Origin: Cytospora piceicola
Taxonomy: Eukaryota; Ascomycota; Sordariomycetes; Diaporthales; Cytosporaceae
DNA: 64,000 bases
Direction: 5' to 3'
Assembly: GCA_023375675.1 (NCBI GenBank)
Contig: JALQBC010000001.1
Coordinates: 1,178,001-1,242,000, forward strand
The translations under genes were made by a program, and so were the position numbers. Within the stretch, counting starts at the first letter, position 1. Each line of letters opens with the position of its first letter. Shown here piece by piece: positions 11,285 to 21,995 of this stretch. A model generated the notes under the pieces. It searched no databases and was not told where the DNA came from. It saw nothing but the letters and a program-made list of their open reading frames with translations.

Positions 11285-12738
11285 TCTGGCTCCGGTTCAG
11301 ATCCGCCGAAATATTTAGCATCACCACTCACACACCCGGCCAGTGAGTTGAGAAACAGGAACGCAGGATACTGGATACCATTGTTTGAGGCAGCCATATG
11401 GCCAGCCCGGGGAGACGTCGAAAGCTAGTTTGAATTTAAGGAATTCATAAAGACAGGGCAACGGTTTCTAGTGAGCATCTTGCAGTGCTTAAGGTCCTTA
11501 ATTTGTAATATAATTTTTTGAATAGAGGAATCACACACAGCGTGAAACGGTTATTAATCCTAATGAACAATCTTTTGGCGAATGGCGGCTCTGGTATCAC
11601 ACTACCTCCGGGGTCACCTAACACGTTTTCGTTAAGCTCATGCATGGTCTCAAGTGTATCGTGACTTGAGACTGGAGGAAGAAGTCATAGCTCTTGTAAA
11701 TATGCAGCCCATGATGACGGCGGGCTTCCTGTTCTAGGTAATAACCAGCAACTTACGGGATAATGAAGAACAGGATTCGTCTCTCGAAGATAGATTATCG
11801 CAGCTGAATTATTCGTGATATAACAGACCATCCAACGCCTTGCTCAATGAAGTTCGATAATTGTTCAGTGATGTTACAGCTACGGATATGGGCCAAGCTT
11901 CCTGATCGAGGCAATGCGTTTGGAAAGACGCGTATACATTAGGTACCTATTAGGGTGCTGTAGTGAAAGGATTACAGTTACTTCTCTCGACTGATTACTA
12001 TCCTCAGCATAGTTTCGTCACCTCCGCCTCAGACTATGCGTAACTAATTACACACATATAGCTTATTTTCTGCTATTTACTATCCGACCATCGTTTACGT
12101 TTTTGCCTCCAGAACTGGAGGGCAACCTTCATGTCGAGTATTGCACATAGGCTGAATTTCATCCACTCAAGGGCTACCTAGGTACATTCTGGAGGATATC
12201 TAATATAAGCTCGCGCAACAATAACCAAAAACAAAAAGGAAAAAGCATGGAACAACCCCCTTCCCCCTCTGATCCAATGAGGAGAAAAGCAAAGGCAAGA
12301 CCCCTAGGTCCCCATTTATGTCACATCTTGCGCTTGAGGATCGCGTATAGTTGCGGTCGAACTTGAACCTTGCATACTATTACAAGGACCATTGAGCCTT
12401 GGTATAAAAAACATCGAATTTTGACTTGGTATCCTGGTATCTAGAGAGTAACCCAAACTGCAAGCTGCAACCAGCAGCGGTGGCAACGACAACGCTGGCC
12501 ACCCACAAGACTCATAGTTGAATACACTTCATGAGCTTAGCTCGATGCCAAAGATATTCTCTCCTCCAAGGCACCCGTTGCCCCATCCTGATTCCATCCT
12601 GGTTCCCATTGTCCGCCGGCTCAGAGTCTGCCCAGCCCAATTCACCGAGACCCAGACCCATATATCCCAATCGCCCTGACCCCTCCTGTTTTTTGTTCCC
12701 TGGTATTCCCTCATTAGATTCATTTTATACGTCCCTCA
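11285..12738. other. Intergenic, no recognisable gene
   Basis: A CTACCTAGGTAC palindromic motif sits at 12174-12185. Nothing else is supported. Confidence 0.5.
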
Positions 12739-14535
12739 TCAAAAGGCAACGCCAACACCTGTCGGACTCGGCCTTTCAACCGGCCTGACCTGACTGCCAA
12801 AGGTCCCAGTGCTCGTCAGGCTCAGACTCGCGCCATGTCCACCGACTCTGCTAGTGGCACTATCCTTTCTCCTAGCCTGCTGGGGTGGTGTGCTGCCCGG
12901 GCTCCAATTCGAAGTGGCCGTCCCGGTTCCGGGGCCAATGAATGGGTCGTCGTCGGTCGAGTATACCGAATGTGTGCCGCTCCGGGTGATATCCGACACC
13001 GAGTCGAAACTGCTCCTCCGGCCAGAGAATATGGCCGAAGGCGGCAAGGTCTGGTAGAAGGCATCTCGGTCGGTAATGGGCAGCGGGGAATTCGTTACCG
13101 ATTCGAGCGAAACGTCGCGTGTATGTTGCCTTTGTAGAGTAGGAGTAGGCTGCCGCTCCCGCTCCTCAACACCAGCAGGGAATAGCCAGCTCGACACCCG
13201 CGAGAAACTTTTCTTCTTCCGCAGGGGCGGTCTAAGGATCAGGGGCAACGGAGGAGCCAGGGGTACTCCCATGTCTAGAGAGTTATCGATAATTTGTGGG
13301 CTCCGCCAGGGAGGGTGAGAGTTGAATGCGGATTGAGGCACTGGCTGCCTCACCAGTGGTGCGGAGGAGGGAGTCTGTGATGCGCCCGGCGTATCAAAGC
13401 TCTGGGAACGACCGGTGAAGAGGGAAGGGGGAGGCGGGTAAGCACTGTTGAAGGTAGATTGCGTGGAGGGTGCGGTGCGTGGGCGTTCGATGCTGACGCG
13501 CTCTGCGAAGGATGGCGCGGAAGGTGGCATAGCTGGGATTGCGGGCATAGGCTCTGTCTCTGGGTATACATGTAAGTTTCTGGCCGAATCTTGGGTGGTA
13601 TCGGAATATGCGAATGCATGAACCTTACCATGCGGGAACTGGCCGTATGCACTGCCCGGCCGGCTCAGGCTTATGCTCTGGCGCTCTTTGACCGTCTCAA
13701 TTTCCTCCTGTATGATATCCCTCTCAATGATGGCGCTTGCAATGCGCTCTACAATGGCCTCAACGCTAGGCGATGTATATGCTCGTGGCCGTGTTCGAGC
13801 TCGGGGGGGTATCCTTGGAGGGCTGTCTTCAGAATTGGTTGGCGTCGCAGTGGTGAGCGAAGATACCTCATTCGGGCGTCGCGGGATATGAAATGACAAA
13901 GACGAGTAGCTCCTGGAGTGTGCCAGGGTGGTGGCGTCCTCATCGAAGGTATCCCGGTTCGAGTTCCGGGTGAGTGCCTGCTCAGGCCGTAAGAGGGAAT
14001 CGTCGGTATCGGTGAAGTGTGGCAACAACGGTGACATCTGGCTCTCCTGCTCGTAGATGCTCAACTGGAGGGGTCGGAATGGCGGGGCAGACCGAGGCAG
14101 GTCCGGCGCCGCGGCCATGATCACATTCACTGTTCCTGACCCTGTGTGCTGGAAGTTGAAGGGGTCCGATATCAACGGCCGAGGCGCTTTCCTCTTGCCG
14201 GCGCGGAAGTTCCTGTCGAGCCACCCCATATCCGCTTGTCGTCCGGTGGGCTTCCTACTGTCCTTCTGCAGCTTCCCTTTTGACCCGGGCCGTTGCGGTA
14301 CTGCACGAGGACGCGGCATCGACCTCGGTTGATCGTAGAAGACCTGATAGTATTGCTTTTCTGAACCTGATCGGTTCAGCACACCATCTCCCCCCAGCAG
14401 GTTATCGTCCACGCGATAGCGGCCGTCCACGCCAGCGGCGCACTCACTTCGAGGGTCCTTGCTCTCTGAGCATGAGAAGAATAATGACTTCAAGGTATCC
14501 AACCATCCCTGTGAAACCAGTCCTTTGGAACCCAT
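12739..14535 (-). CDS. Disordered Ser/Pro/Arg-rich protein of unknown function
   Basis: One uninterrupted frame of 598 codons. The product is mostly low-complexity and predicted disordered, with many Ser, Pro, Thr and Arg residues and repeated RxxS/SP sites suggesting phosphorylation. The one clear helical stretch is about residues 257-285 (VEAIVERIASAIIERDIIQE). The N-terminus (GWLDTLKSLFFSCSES) is amphipathic. A candidate 69 bp intron at 13560-13628 (GTAAGG...CCCAG on the coding strand) has length 3n and no stop. The gene could therefore encode 598 residues unspliced or 575 spliced (exons 14535-13629 and 13559-12739). I do not recognise a named family; it is probably a lineage-conserved regulatory or scaffold protein, which is inference. 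Confidence 0.68.
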   Translation of the reverse strand: MGSKGLVSQGWLDTLKSLFFSCSESKDPRSECAAGVDGRYRVDDNLLGGDGVLNRSGSEKQYYQVFYDQPRSMPRPRAVPQRPGSKGKLQKDSRKPTGRQADMGWLDRNFRAGKRKAPRPLISDPFNFQHTGSGTVNVIMAAAPDLPRSAPPFRPLQLSIYEQESQMSPLLPHFTDTDDSLLRPEQALTRNSNRDTFDEDATTLAHSRSYSSLSFHIPRRPNEVSSLTTATPTNSEDSPPRIPPRARTRPRAYTSPSVEAIVERIASAIIERDIIQEEIETVKERQSISLSRPGSAYGQFPHGKVHAFAYSDTTQDSARNLHVYPETEPMPAIPAMPPSAPSFAERVSIERPRTAPSTQSTFNSAYPPPPSLFTGRSQSFDTPGASQTPSSAPLVRQPVPQSAFNSHPPWRSPQIIDNSLDMGVPLAPPLPLILRPPLRKKKSFSRVSSWLFPAGVEERERQPTPTLQRQHTRDVSLESVTNSPLPITDRDAFYQTLPPSAIFSGRRSSFDSVSDITRSGTHSVYSTDDDPFIGPGTGTATSNWSPGSTPPQQARRKDSATSRVGGHGASLSLTSTGTFGSQVRPVERPSPTGVGVAF

Positions 14536-17048
14536 CGTGTTGGTATCTCATACGGAGAAGGTCTTCATGCCGGTCACGTGTAGAGGGCGAAGAGGGTGAA
14601 TAGATGATGATAGACGACCAGCGATCTGAGAACATCCGGAAGTGTTTGAAATAAAAAGGGAGGAAAACGAAAAACAATGACTAGAAATTACAGTATTGGG
14701 GAAATAAAGAAGAAAAGCGAAGAACTTCCCGCATGACCAGAACTAAGTGATCGGGAGTCAACTCCAACGTAAAGGTAAACGGCAAAAACGGAAGAAAGTT
14801 GGGAACTCATGTGGCATACCTTATTCTTTAGTACTGGCGGCCTACCTGCTCGACCCGTATGGGCCTCTTTTACCTTCCTTCCAGACCCATGGCAGAGCCC
14901 ACGCTACACACCCTCTGAATGAGAAAGGTAGGTGCAGCTCTGAGCTGAGGCACTGAGGCACTGAGGCACTGAGGCACGCTGACTGTGTGGACGGAAAGAG
15001 GAGGAGTCGTTGATGGATACATTGGTGTAGGTCTCAGCTTGGGCCATTTGATAGGCCAGGATGGGTTAACCCTCGGCCAATCCAGGCCAGTCGGCGCTTA
15101 CCGGCAAGGGTGTCGTTGATGCAGGCAGCTGCTCCGGATGGCTGGCGCACGTTGGCGCTACACCCCAATAAAGAGGATCCACCAGTCGTGTAAGATGAAC
15201 AATCAAGTTCAGCGAGTCGATGTCTCAGAATGCCTTGGTATGATGACCACCGCCTACCACCTCCTCGTGAAGGTTTCTTCCAGCGCTGCCACAGAGTTCC
15301 GAAGAGCTTGGCTCGTGGGCCCCCCAGATTGGGTGAGAACAATGGGGCAGCTGGGGCAGCCCAGGCTTCGTGGCATTGCGGCATCCTTGCAGAAATCTTG
15401 CATACGAAAAGGGAAAGACAAAGGAAGGTCTGTTGACCAAAAACAGAAGCCAGGAAGAGATGAACCGGCCATGCAGGTCGTCTCCCTAGCTCCCTTTGAC
15501 AGGCAGGGTCTCTATTTCTCTGACCCGGCGGCGTGTATGTGAGGCCCCAGGGTTATTAGAGCTGTTTCTATTCTTTGCTGAAACAGTGTCCAAGGCCTCC
15601 TTGATAGGCCAGCCCTGAAGCCAGGCACGACGTCTCGTGGGGTGGCCCAAAGTAGCGGCCGCGCCTCTCACGAGCAAACTACCTAGGTAGTCTTCCCAAG
15701 ATGGTGTCCTCCCACAATCGCCACCTTCCAATGGCGTATCGTCTGATCGTCCAGTAGCTTGCTGCATAGCAAGCAACGGCCCGCGTCGATAAACGTGGGC
15801 TCGTTACAGAATAAAAGCACCGAAATAAGTATAGATTGTCGCCCTTTTTGGTTTGGGTAGCACCAAGATTAACCCTGGGTTGGCGGCTTTCACAGCAGCG
15901 CCCCGTGACATGTTCGACAATAAACGGCCGGAGAATTTTCGACAAATGCTCGATGCAAGACATCGTGCCACAGATGAGCAGGCGTTGAGCAGGCGTTTAA
16001 CACAGGTAACAACCTTGCAGCCGCGACAAACTCAAACTCAAGTGCCAGCCGGTGCCGTGTATTCTAATTAGTACGGTCGAGCCTAGCCAATCTAAGGTGT
16101 TGATTCGCCGAGTGATATTTTGGTCTAGTCGGGCATCCCGGTATCTTGGATGGTGCTTCCCTTCTAAGAATAGTTGACTTCGTACAGCCAGGTCGTAATA
16201 CGGTCACCACACAGGCAAACATCCCCGATGCGATTTAGAAGTATCAGCAGGCGCGACCATGGTGAAGGCCCCAAAGAGTGGCGAAAGTCATCATCTTGTT
16301 GAGATGACAAGGCGGCCGACCATCATCTTTGAGGCCCAGTGACCTCCTGACGGGCCCTTCGTCCCAGTCAAGTAGCGCTGCATTCGCTTATGGAGCTCAA
16401 GTCTTGTTATTGATAGCAGGACAATACACCTAGGTAGCCTTACGACCATCATCAAACAGTGCTGCCGCACGGGGGATGTAACATGATCAGAAGGATCCCT
16501 AGGATCAGAGTTATCGTAAGTTAACGTCACCGGCCGTTGTTGCTACTTCCTTAGGTAGGTAGCTTTCATGCTGTTGAGGTTGTATTGCTCTTGATTGGCC
16601 CTGTCGACGGGATGGTTTTGGAGAAGGAATTATATGCGATGTACTGATACAGGACACTGATGATGGAATGTAACAAGACTTAAAGTTGACGATGGATCTA
16701 TAGATGCTTCACCAAACTGCTGGAATTGACTGAAAACAAATGCTTAGTAAGCCGGGGCTCGGAATGGTTGAAGTGCCGGCCGCTCAGGCACTAAGACGAA
16801 CTGGGCGGGCCGGCCCCGAGACAAAGCTCCAGAAGTGAACAGCTTGCGGTTCGGAAGTCAGCCTGACATCTGAATTAAGGACAGCTTTTTGTTTGTTGTA
16901 CATTTGCGACGAATTTAACAACTTCACCTCTTGATTTATCCACCAAATTTTCCTCGCCGGTGACGAACCTGGATTGATTTTGCTTCCAGATTCTATCAAC
17001 ACCAGACAGCCACTATCACCAAGGAACCGCAGAACCGAGTCTCCCACA
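14536..17048. other. Intergenic, including the SEC62 upstream region
   Basis: No gene is recognised. It holds an 8-bp tandem repeat (CTGAGGCA x4, about 14945-14977) and CCTAGGTA motifs at 15682-15689 and 16429-16436, plus TTAGGTAGGTAG near 16551. The last two lie about 500-620 bp upstream of the SEC62 start. Confidence 0.5.
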
Positions 17049-18408
17049 ATGCAGAATCCCAACGGACCACCGCCTGGTGGCATGCCTCCTCCGGGTGCTA
17101 TTCCAGTGCCGCCCATGCCACCAGGAGTGCCTCCCCTACGACCCGGCGTACCTCCCACTCCAGAGCAACTGGCTGTCATAAAGCAAATGCAGCAGCAGAT
17201 GCAGCAGAAGATCGCACAGGAGGCTGAGAAAGCCGGCATGACTCCCCAGGAGTTCATCCAGCAAATGCAGAAGCAGCGGGCCGAGATGATTGCGAGGCAG
17301 CAGCAACAACAGCAGCAAGGAGGGGCCCCGCCCGGACAGGCTCAAGGCCAGGGTCAACCCCAAGGCCCACCTCAACCAGGGCAAGCCCGCCCCGGCGGCC
17401 AGCCTCAGCCGATCACACCGGGACCTCCCAACCCTGTTGCCATAGCCCTTGCGAATTTCCTGCGTGGTCAGGAGTTGAAGCCTCGTACTTGTATCCTCAA
17501 TGGAGAACGCAAGGAGATGTTCAAAGGTACGTGTTGTAGAGCACCCCTGACGCGACCAGTTTAATACTGACCATGACGCAGTCAAGAGGGCGCTTCGGGC
17601 GCTGCAGACTCCAGCATACGAGAAGGCCCGGAAGAAGAACCCTGCACTGCCCGCCGTCACCGACCGAGCCGCCCTCGAGAACGCCTTCAAGCTCCTGCCC
17701 ATGTCTATGCTGGCCCTTCGAGTCGAGAAGGTCGACCCCCATGCCGGCCATGCCCATCCCCCCAAGCGAACGAAGCGCGTCAAGGGCCTCTGGACCGTCA
17801 AGATTGTGTCACAACAGGATGCCGGTGACGACATGTACTACGCTTGGATGTACGAGGGCAGCCAGGTCATGCGCAAGGTCTACGCCGCTCTGGCCCTCAT
17901 TGCCATCTTCATCGTGGTGTGCTACCCATTGTGGCCCCTGAAGATGCGCCAGGGCGTGTACTATCTGAGTTGGGGTTTCTTGTGTCTGCTGGGCCTGTTT
18001 TTCCTCATGGCTATCTTCCGTGTTATCCTCTTCTGCATCACATACTTCATCGCTTCACCTGGTCTCTGGCTGTTCCCGAACCTTTGGGAGGATGTTTCGT
18101 TTGTCGATTCTTTCAAACCTGTCTGGGCTTGGCACGAGGTAAGTAGAATGGAAACGCTGTAATTGATCAAAGTTGTACTGTTGCTAACGGGAAAACAGGT
18201 CGCAAAGAAGAAGAAGAAGACGAGGTCCTCGTCTGCTGGAGGTGGAGCTGGAGGTGGCGCGCAGGCCTCAGCCTTCGCTGCTGCTACCGGCCAGCCGATG
18301 CCAGCCAGTGCGACGACGACGGCGACTGAGACGCGGATTGCAACGGAATCAGAAGCAAACCAGAGATACGTCGCTCCGAGGGTGGAGGAGGTTGGAGATG
18401 ATGAGTAG
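17049..18408 (+). CDS. sec62: SEC62, ER protein translocation subunit
   Basis: Exons 17049-17526, 17582-18138 and 18199-18408 join through introns of 55 and 60 bp (GTACGT with branch CTGAC, and GTAAGT), giving 414 residues. Residues 1-155 are Pro/Gln/Gly-rich with a coiled, Gln-rich stretch. The SEC62 core follows: a conserved LANFLRGQELKPRTCILNGE block, then GLWTVKIVSQQ near 229-238, and two transmembrane segments (about 259-279 and 286-314). The C-terminus is a Lys-rich, low-complexity cytosolic tail. Sec62 works with Sec63 and the Sec61 channel in post-translational translocation at the ER membrane. I start at 17049 because the Pro-rich fungal N-terminus begins there; an in-frame ATG at 16974 precedes it. 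The length is normal for filamentous fungi. Confidence 0.93.
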
Positions 18409-18758
18409 TAGCAGTCTGGTCGGTCCTTTCTTTCCCTTCGAGGTCATGGCGAGATCGCTGCAAAGTGGCGAATTCCGTAAAGCACTGTTCCGTGGTGCGC
18501 ATTCTACAGTTGTTCATCGCGTCTTGATACCTTGGTCTTTATCTCAACTCTCTTCCTGGTGTGAGCGAGTCACAAGCAGAACTTGCTTCGATGTCCTGGG
18601 TCAGTTGAATGTGAGTTTTGACAATAATGCATTTGCAATGTTAGCTACTCTTAGCCTTGTAGGCTATTTGTATTGATACTACTTCACGAGCACAGTATGT
18701 GAAATACTGTCATAAACGCAGTTGGGAAACCACTGTGACACCCTTTGTTTCAGCCTAC

Positions 18759-19892
18759 TCAACTCTCAGAGCCACTCGCTCGCTCATAGTAGTAAATAGC
18801 TCCAGGTGTTGAAGCGCAGTTACCCAAGCTTCCACCAGTTGAGTTCGCAGCGACCGGCACGGCATCATGGTTTTGCGGTCTACCGTACACGTGGTGATCT
18901 GAGGATTCGTCTCGGTCAGCCTTGTCTCGTCCCCCATCAAGACAACCACAGGGAAGCCCCTCCTTGTACTTACAGTACCAGATCTCGCTCAACTGCGTAT
19001 ACCCATTATCCAAGCTGCCCGCCCCGGCCTCGGTGGCATTGTACCGCTCTCCCGAACAAGCAATATACGGCACCGCGCCATGTGCCTCGGCCAGCGTCGA
19101 CTGGATGTCCGAGAAGGTATACGTCGTCGAGTTGCTCGGCGTGATCCCGGCACCCGCCAGCCACTCCCAGCTGGGCAGGCCCTGGTAGAAGGCGACGACC
19201 GTCTCGAAGAAGTCCGCGACGTCCTCGTGCTCGACGTACTCGGGCCCGTAGCACGGCACGTCAAAGGTGCTGTAACAGGTGGCGTGCTTGGAGAACTCGT
19301 GCGCCCAGAAGTCGGCGTTGGCCTGGCCCGAGGAGACCCAGAACCTGTTCATGTACGCGAGCAGGTCGTACTTGCCGAGCGGCGCCAGGAAGGTCCCGAT
19401 GTCCGGGCCCGTGTACGCCGGGACGGGGGCCCCCGAGGACGTGCCGGTTGTGGTGTTGGGGGACGGGGACGGGTCGTACTGCCGGTCCAGGTCGCAGTAT
19501 TGCGTGTATGAGCCGTTACAGAAGTCGGGCCACAGCCCGTGGAGGGTCCATGTGTCCTTGGGGAGGATCTGGCCCTGGGACTCGAAGCCCGTGTAGATGT
19601 TCCAGAGCTGTGTGGCCAATACCAGGCCGCCGAATGTCTCGGTGCAGCACGAGTCTACGAGGCTTGGTTGTGCCCCCGCAGAACACGACAGTACCGGCTC
19701 CTCTGGGGTTTGTTTTCCGAATTAGTCGTCGGAATTGACTTCAACGTCTGTCATTTTCTGGTTGTGGGACTCACGAAGCTGGCATGTATGGTTCGCAGTG
19801 GTCTCATTGTAAAGACTCCGGCTCCAGAGTCTAGCTGAGGCCTGCTCCACGAGGGCGGCGAGCACAACCGGGAATAAGACGGAACGACGCAT
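18759..19892 (-). CDS. Secreted ribonuclease T2
   Basis: Three exons, 19892-19775, 19702-18974 and 18898-18759, give 328 residues. Residues 1-20 form a signal peptide (MRRSVLFPVVLAALVEQASA). Both T2 active-site blocks are intact: CAS I WTLHGLWPD with His94, and CAS II FWAHEFSKHATC with His174, Glu175, Lys178 and His179. Paired cysteines (CC at 58-59) and several NxS/T sites fit a secreted glycoprotein. T2 enzymes cleave single-stranded RNA through a 2',3'-cyclic phosphate. The second intron (18899-18973, 75 bp, GTAAGT...TCAG) is 3n long and stop-free, so an unspliced reading would insert 25 Lys/Asp-rich residues between WY and HHVYGRP. The splice restores the family's usual WYYHHV-type continuity. 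The gene converges on SEC62, 350 bp apart. Confidence 0.92.
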
Positions 19893-21371
19893 CTTTCACT
19901 AATTGTAGAACTTCCAGCAACGTAAACTCATCACGAAAAGACACATCTGAACCAGGCAGTTGAGACCTGCTTTATACATTGTCCAAGTATCTCAGCGTCT
20001 CATCGAGCTGCCTATCGCTCGTCATTCCTCCGGGGGGACCTGTACCTAGCGGCGAGGCTTATCCAGTCCACCGGGCCCAACCGAAAGAGGAAGCTGTCGA
20101 TGCAGAGAGGCTTCCGAGACAAACCACACGGACATGGTGGCAAGGCGAAGCGGCACGCCTGGTCATGTCCACCTGCCGGAGATCTGGATTCTTACAGGTC
20201 AATTGAAATCGAGACCCCAGACCGGAGCTGCGGGCCCAGTGGATCGGAGGCCGTATCAATACTCGGCAGACAGGCAGATATAGCAGAGCTGGAATGCAGA
20301 AAGAAACGGTGGGACCAGACTGCAGTGGCGGAGATTCCTCCCGCCGTTGGAAAAACAATGCACGGGGAAAATGCTGCTTCTTTCTCTTTTCATGAGTGTG
20401 TGCCAATTTGAGTAGGTCCTAGACCGCCTGAGAGCACATACATCACCACTGACCTGGGTATTTTGTCGGTCACTTCCTAGTCTTATTGTCTGCGTCGTCT
20501 TTTGTCGATGATGCATAGTGAGCAGCGAATACTGGCATTAGACGAGGGGTGCTCTCTTGCGCTGCAGCTTGGCGTTCACAGCAACACAGCCAACCAGTAC
20601 AGCGATATATCCAGGCCATATGACAAGGCCTCCAATGGCCCTGAAACTGCTAGCCTGACTGAGAGGCTCTGAGTTTATCGTCAAGACGTCTGTGTAATCG
20701 ATGGATGGAATGGCCACGATGGTGTTGCTGTGCAATATGATGTTCTTACTGGGAAATCCGGTGTGGGTTCGTTTTATATCATTGTTTTCAAAATTGCCAT
20801 CAACATGCATACTACTCAAAAGAGTAGACTGAATGTATAGACAATACAAGGTAACGCGGCATTTGTACGCTGGTTCGCATTTTGATGGTTTCCTGTACGA
20901 CCTCGCTCTCAAAGATGGTGGTGATAGCCCTGGAGACAGGCCTTTTGGGCATCGCGTACTAATCATCTATGCTGCGTAACACACTATGAAGTTACCCCCA
21001 AACCATGAGCATCTTATAGACCAGTTGTAAAAATCAAACCTAAACACACATTAGGCATCGGGCCTTTATCCCTCTTCTGTTGATACATGAGCCAAGTGCC
21101 CTCCCTACTCATACAACGTCGTTTCTGTCGCTCATTATAATCGGGCCTTCAAGGCTTGATTCCTTGCGCTGTGTATTTGTCGTTGACGCTGAGCTGTTTG
21201 ACCTTACTTTTCCTGAACACTATTCATCTTCCTCGGCCAATCTACCATCATCATGAGAGCTGCTGACGCCGCCTCTCAGCAACGGTCTTGACTTGCTTGT
21301 CTCAGTTGTCTCAGTTGTCGGGATCTGGAGACTTGGTTGGTCCATCATTTTAACTGTTATCGTCGAGAGCC
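19893..21371. other. Intergenic, one doubtful membrane-tail fragment
   Basis: The only noteworthy frame is 20538-20966 on the minus strand. Its end encodes a plausible transmembrane helix (GGLVIWPGYIAVLVGCVAV) and a basic tail, and the neighbouring frame has FESEVVQETIKMRTS. This could be the decayed 3' end of a membrane protein gene, but no family is recognisable and I do not call it a gene. Confidence 0.3.
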
Positions 21372-21995
21372 TTAGGTATTCAGGTTCTTATAGAAGAGTA
21401 CACCGTCCCTCAGCTCACCCGCGGGATTCAGACTGTACTTGGGCACTCTGCCGACGACAGTGTACTCCATCTTGAGGAAAACCGACTCGGCAACACCGCC
21501 ACTTTCCGACTCCGCCATCTAGATAAACCAGAATGAGTCTCCTGTTATCACTTCAAGTTCAGGTGGATTACTTACCAAGAGCGTCTTGCCCTTCCTGATG
21601 GCCTCGTTATGCAGAGCCTTCATCAGAACCATGGCCCCGCCCTTATTGCGATACTTAGTGCTGATGAGGAGGCACTCGACGCGCGCGCGGAAGGGACTCG
21701 TCTCTGAATGTGGCATGTCGAGCATCACGACGCCGACAAGCTCGTCGCCCTTTGCCTTGGATCCCGGTTCAGATTCGTTGAGCAGCATGATGATCACCCT
21801 CGTGCCGACCTTGGTCTCGGCGATCCTGTCCTTCCACCAGGCCAGGAGCTTCTCGTTGCTGAGCGGGGTCAAGAAGAAGCCCACCATCTGATCGTGCGTG
21901 ATGCACTGGGCCTGGAGGCCGGCGAGCCATGGCGTCAAGTGGAGGTGCGCGACGGGATCGAAGAGGTGGGCCTTTACGCTGCCGTGCGTCACCAT
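21372..21995 (-). CDS. GNAT-family N-acetyltransferase
   Basis: Exons 21995-21576 and 21518-21372 flank a 57 bp intron (21519-21575, GTAAGT...CTAG), giving 188 residues. The block EKLLAWWKDRIAE, the central strand GDELVGVVMLDMP and the acetyl-CoA loop KYRNKGGAMVLMKALHNEA are typical of a fungal GNAT subgroup. The second exon supplies the expected end: AESVFLKMEYTVVGRVPKYS and then LNPAGELRDGVLFYKNL. Members transfer acetyl from acetyl-CoA to amines; the substrate here is unknown. The start at 21995 is preceded in frame by a TGA 30 bp upstream, so either the N-terminus is short or an upstream exon was missed. Such GNATs are sometimes found near metabolite clusters, but nothing here shows that link. 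Confidence 0.83.

Noticed and set aside
13947..13968. tRNA T-arm-like CCGGTTCGAGTTCCGG
   Set aside because: It falls within the coding sequence of the disordered protein, and no cloverleaf can be built.
14945..14977. CTGAGGCA tandem units considered as a CRISPR-like or regulatory array
   Set aside because: Four perfect 8-bp units without spacers are a simple tandem repeat.
20538..20966. A 142-codon frame ending in a hydrophobic helix
   Set aside because: No recognisable family and no upstream exon could be joined; at best a gene relic.
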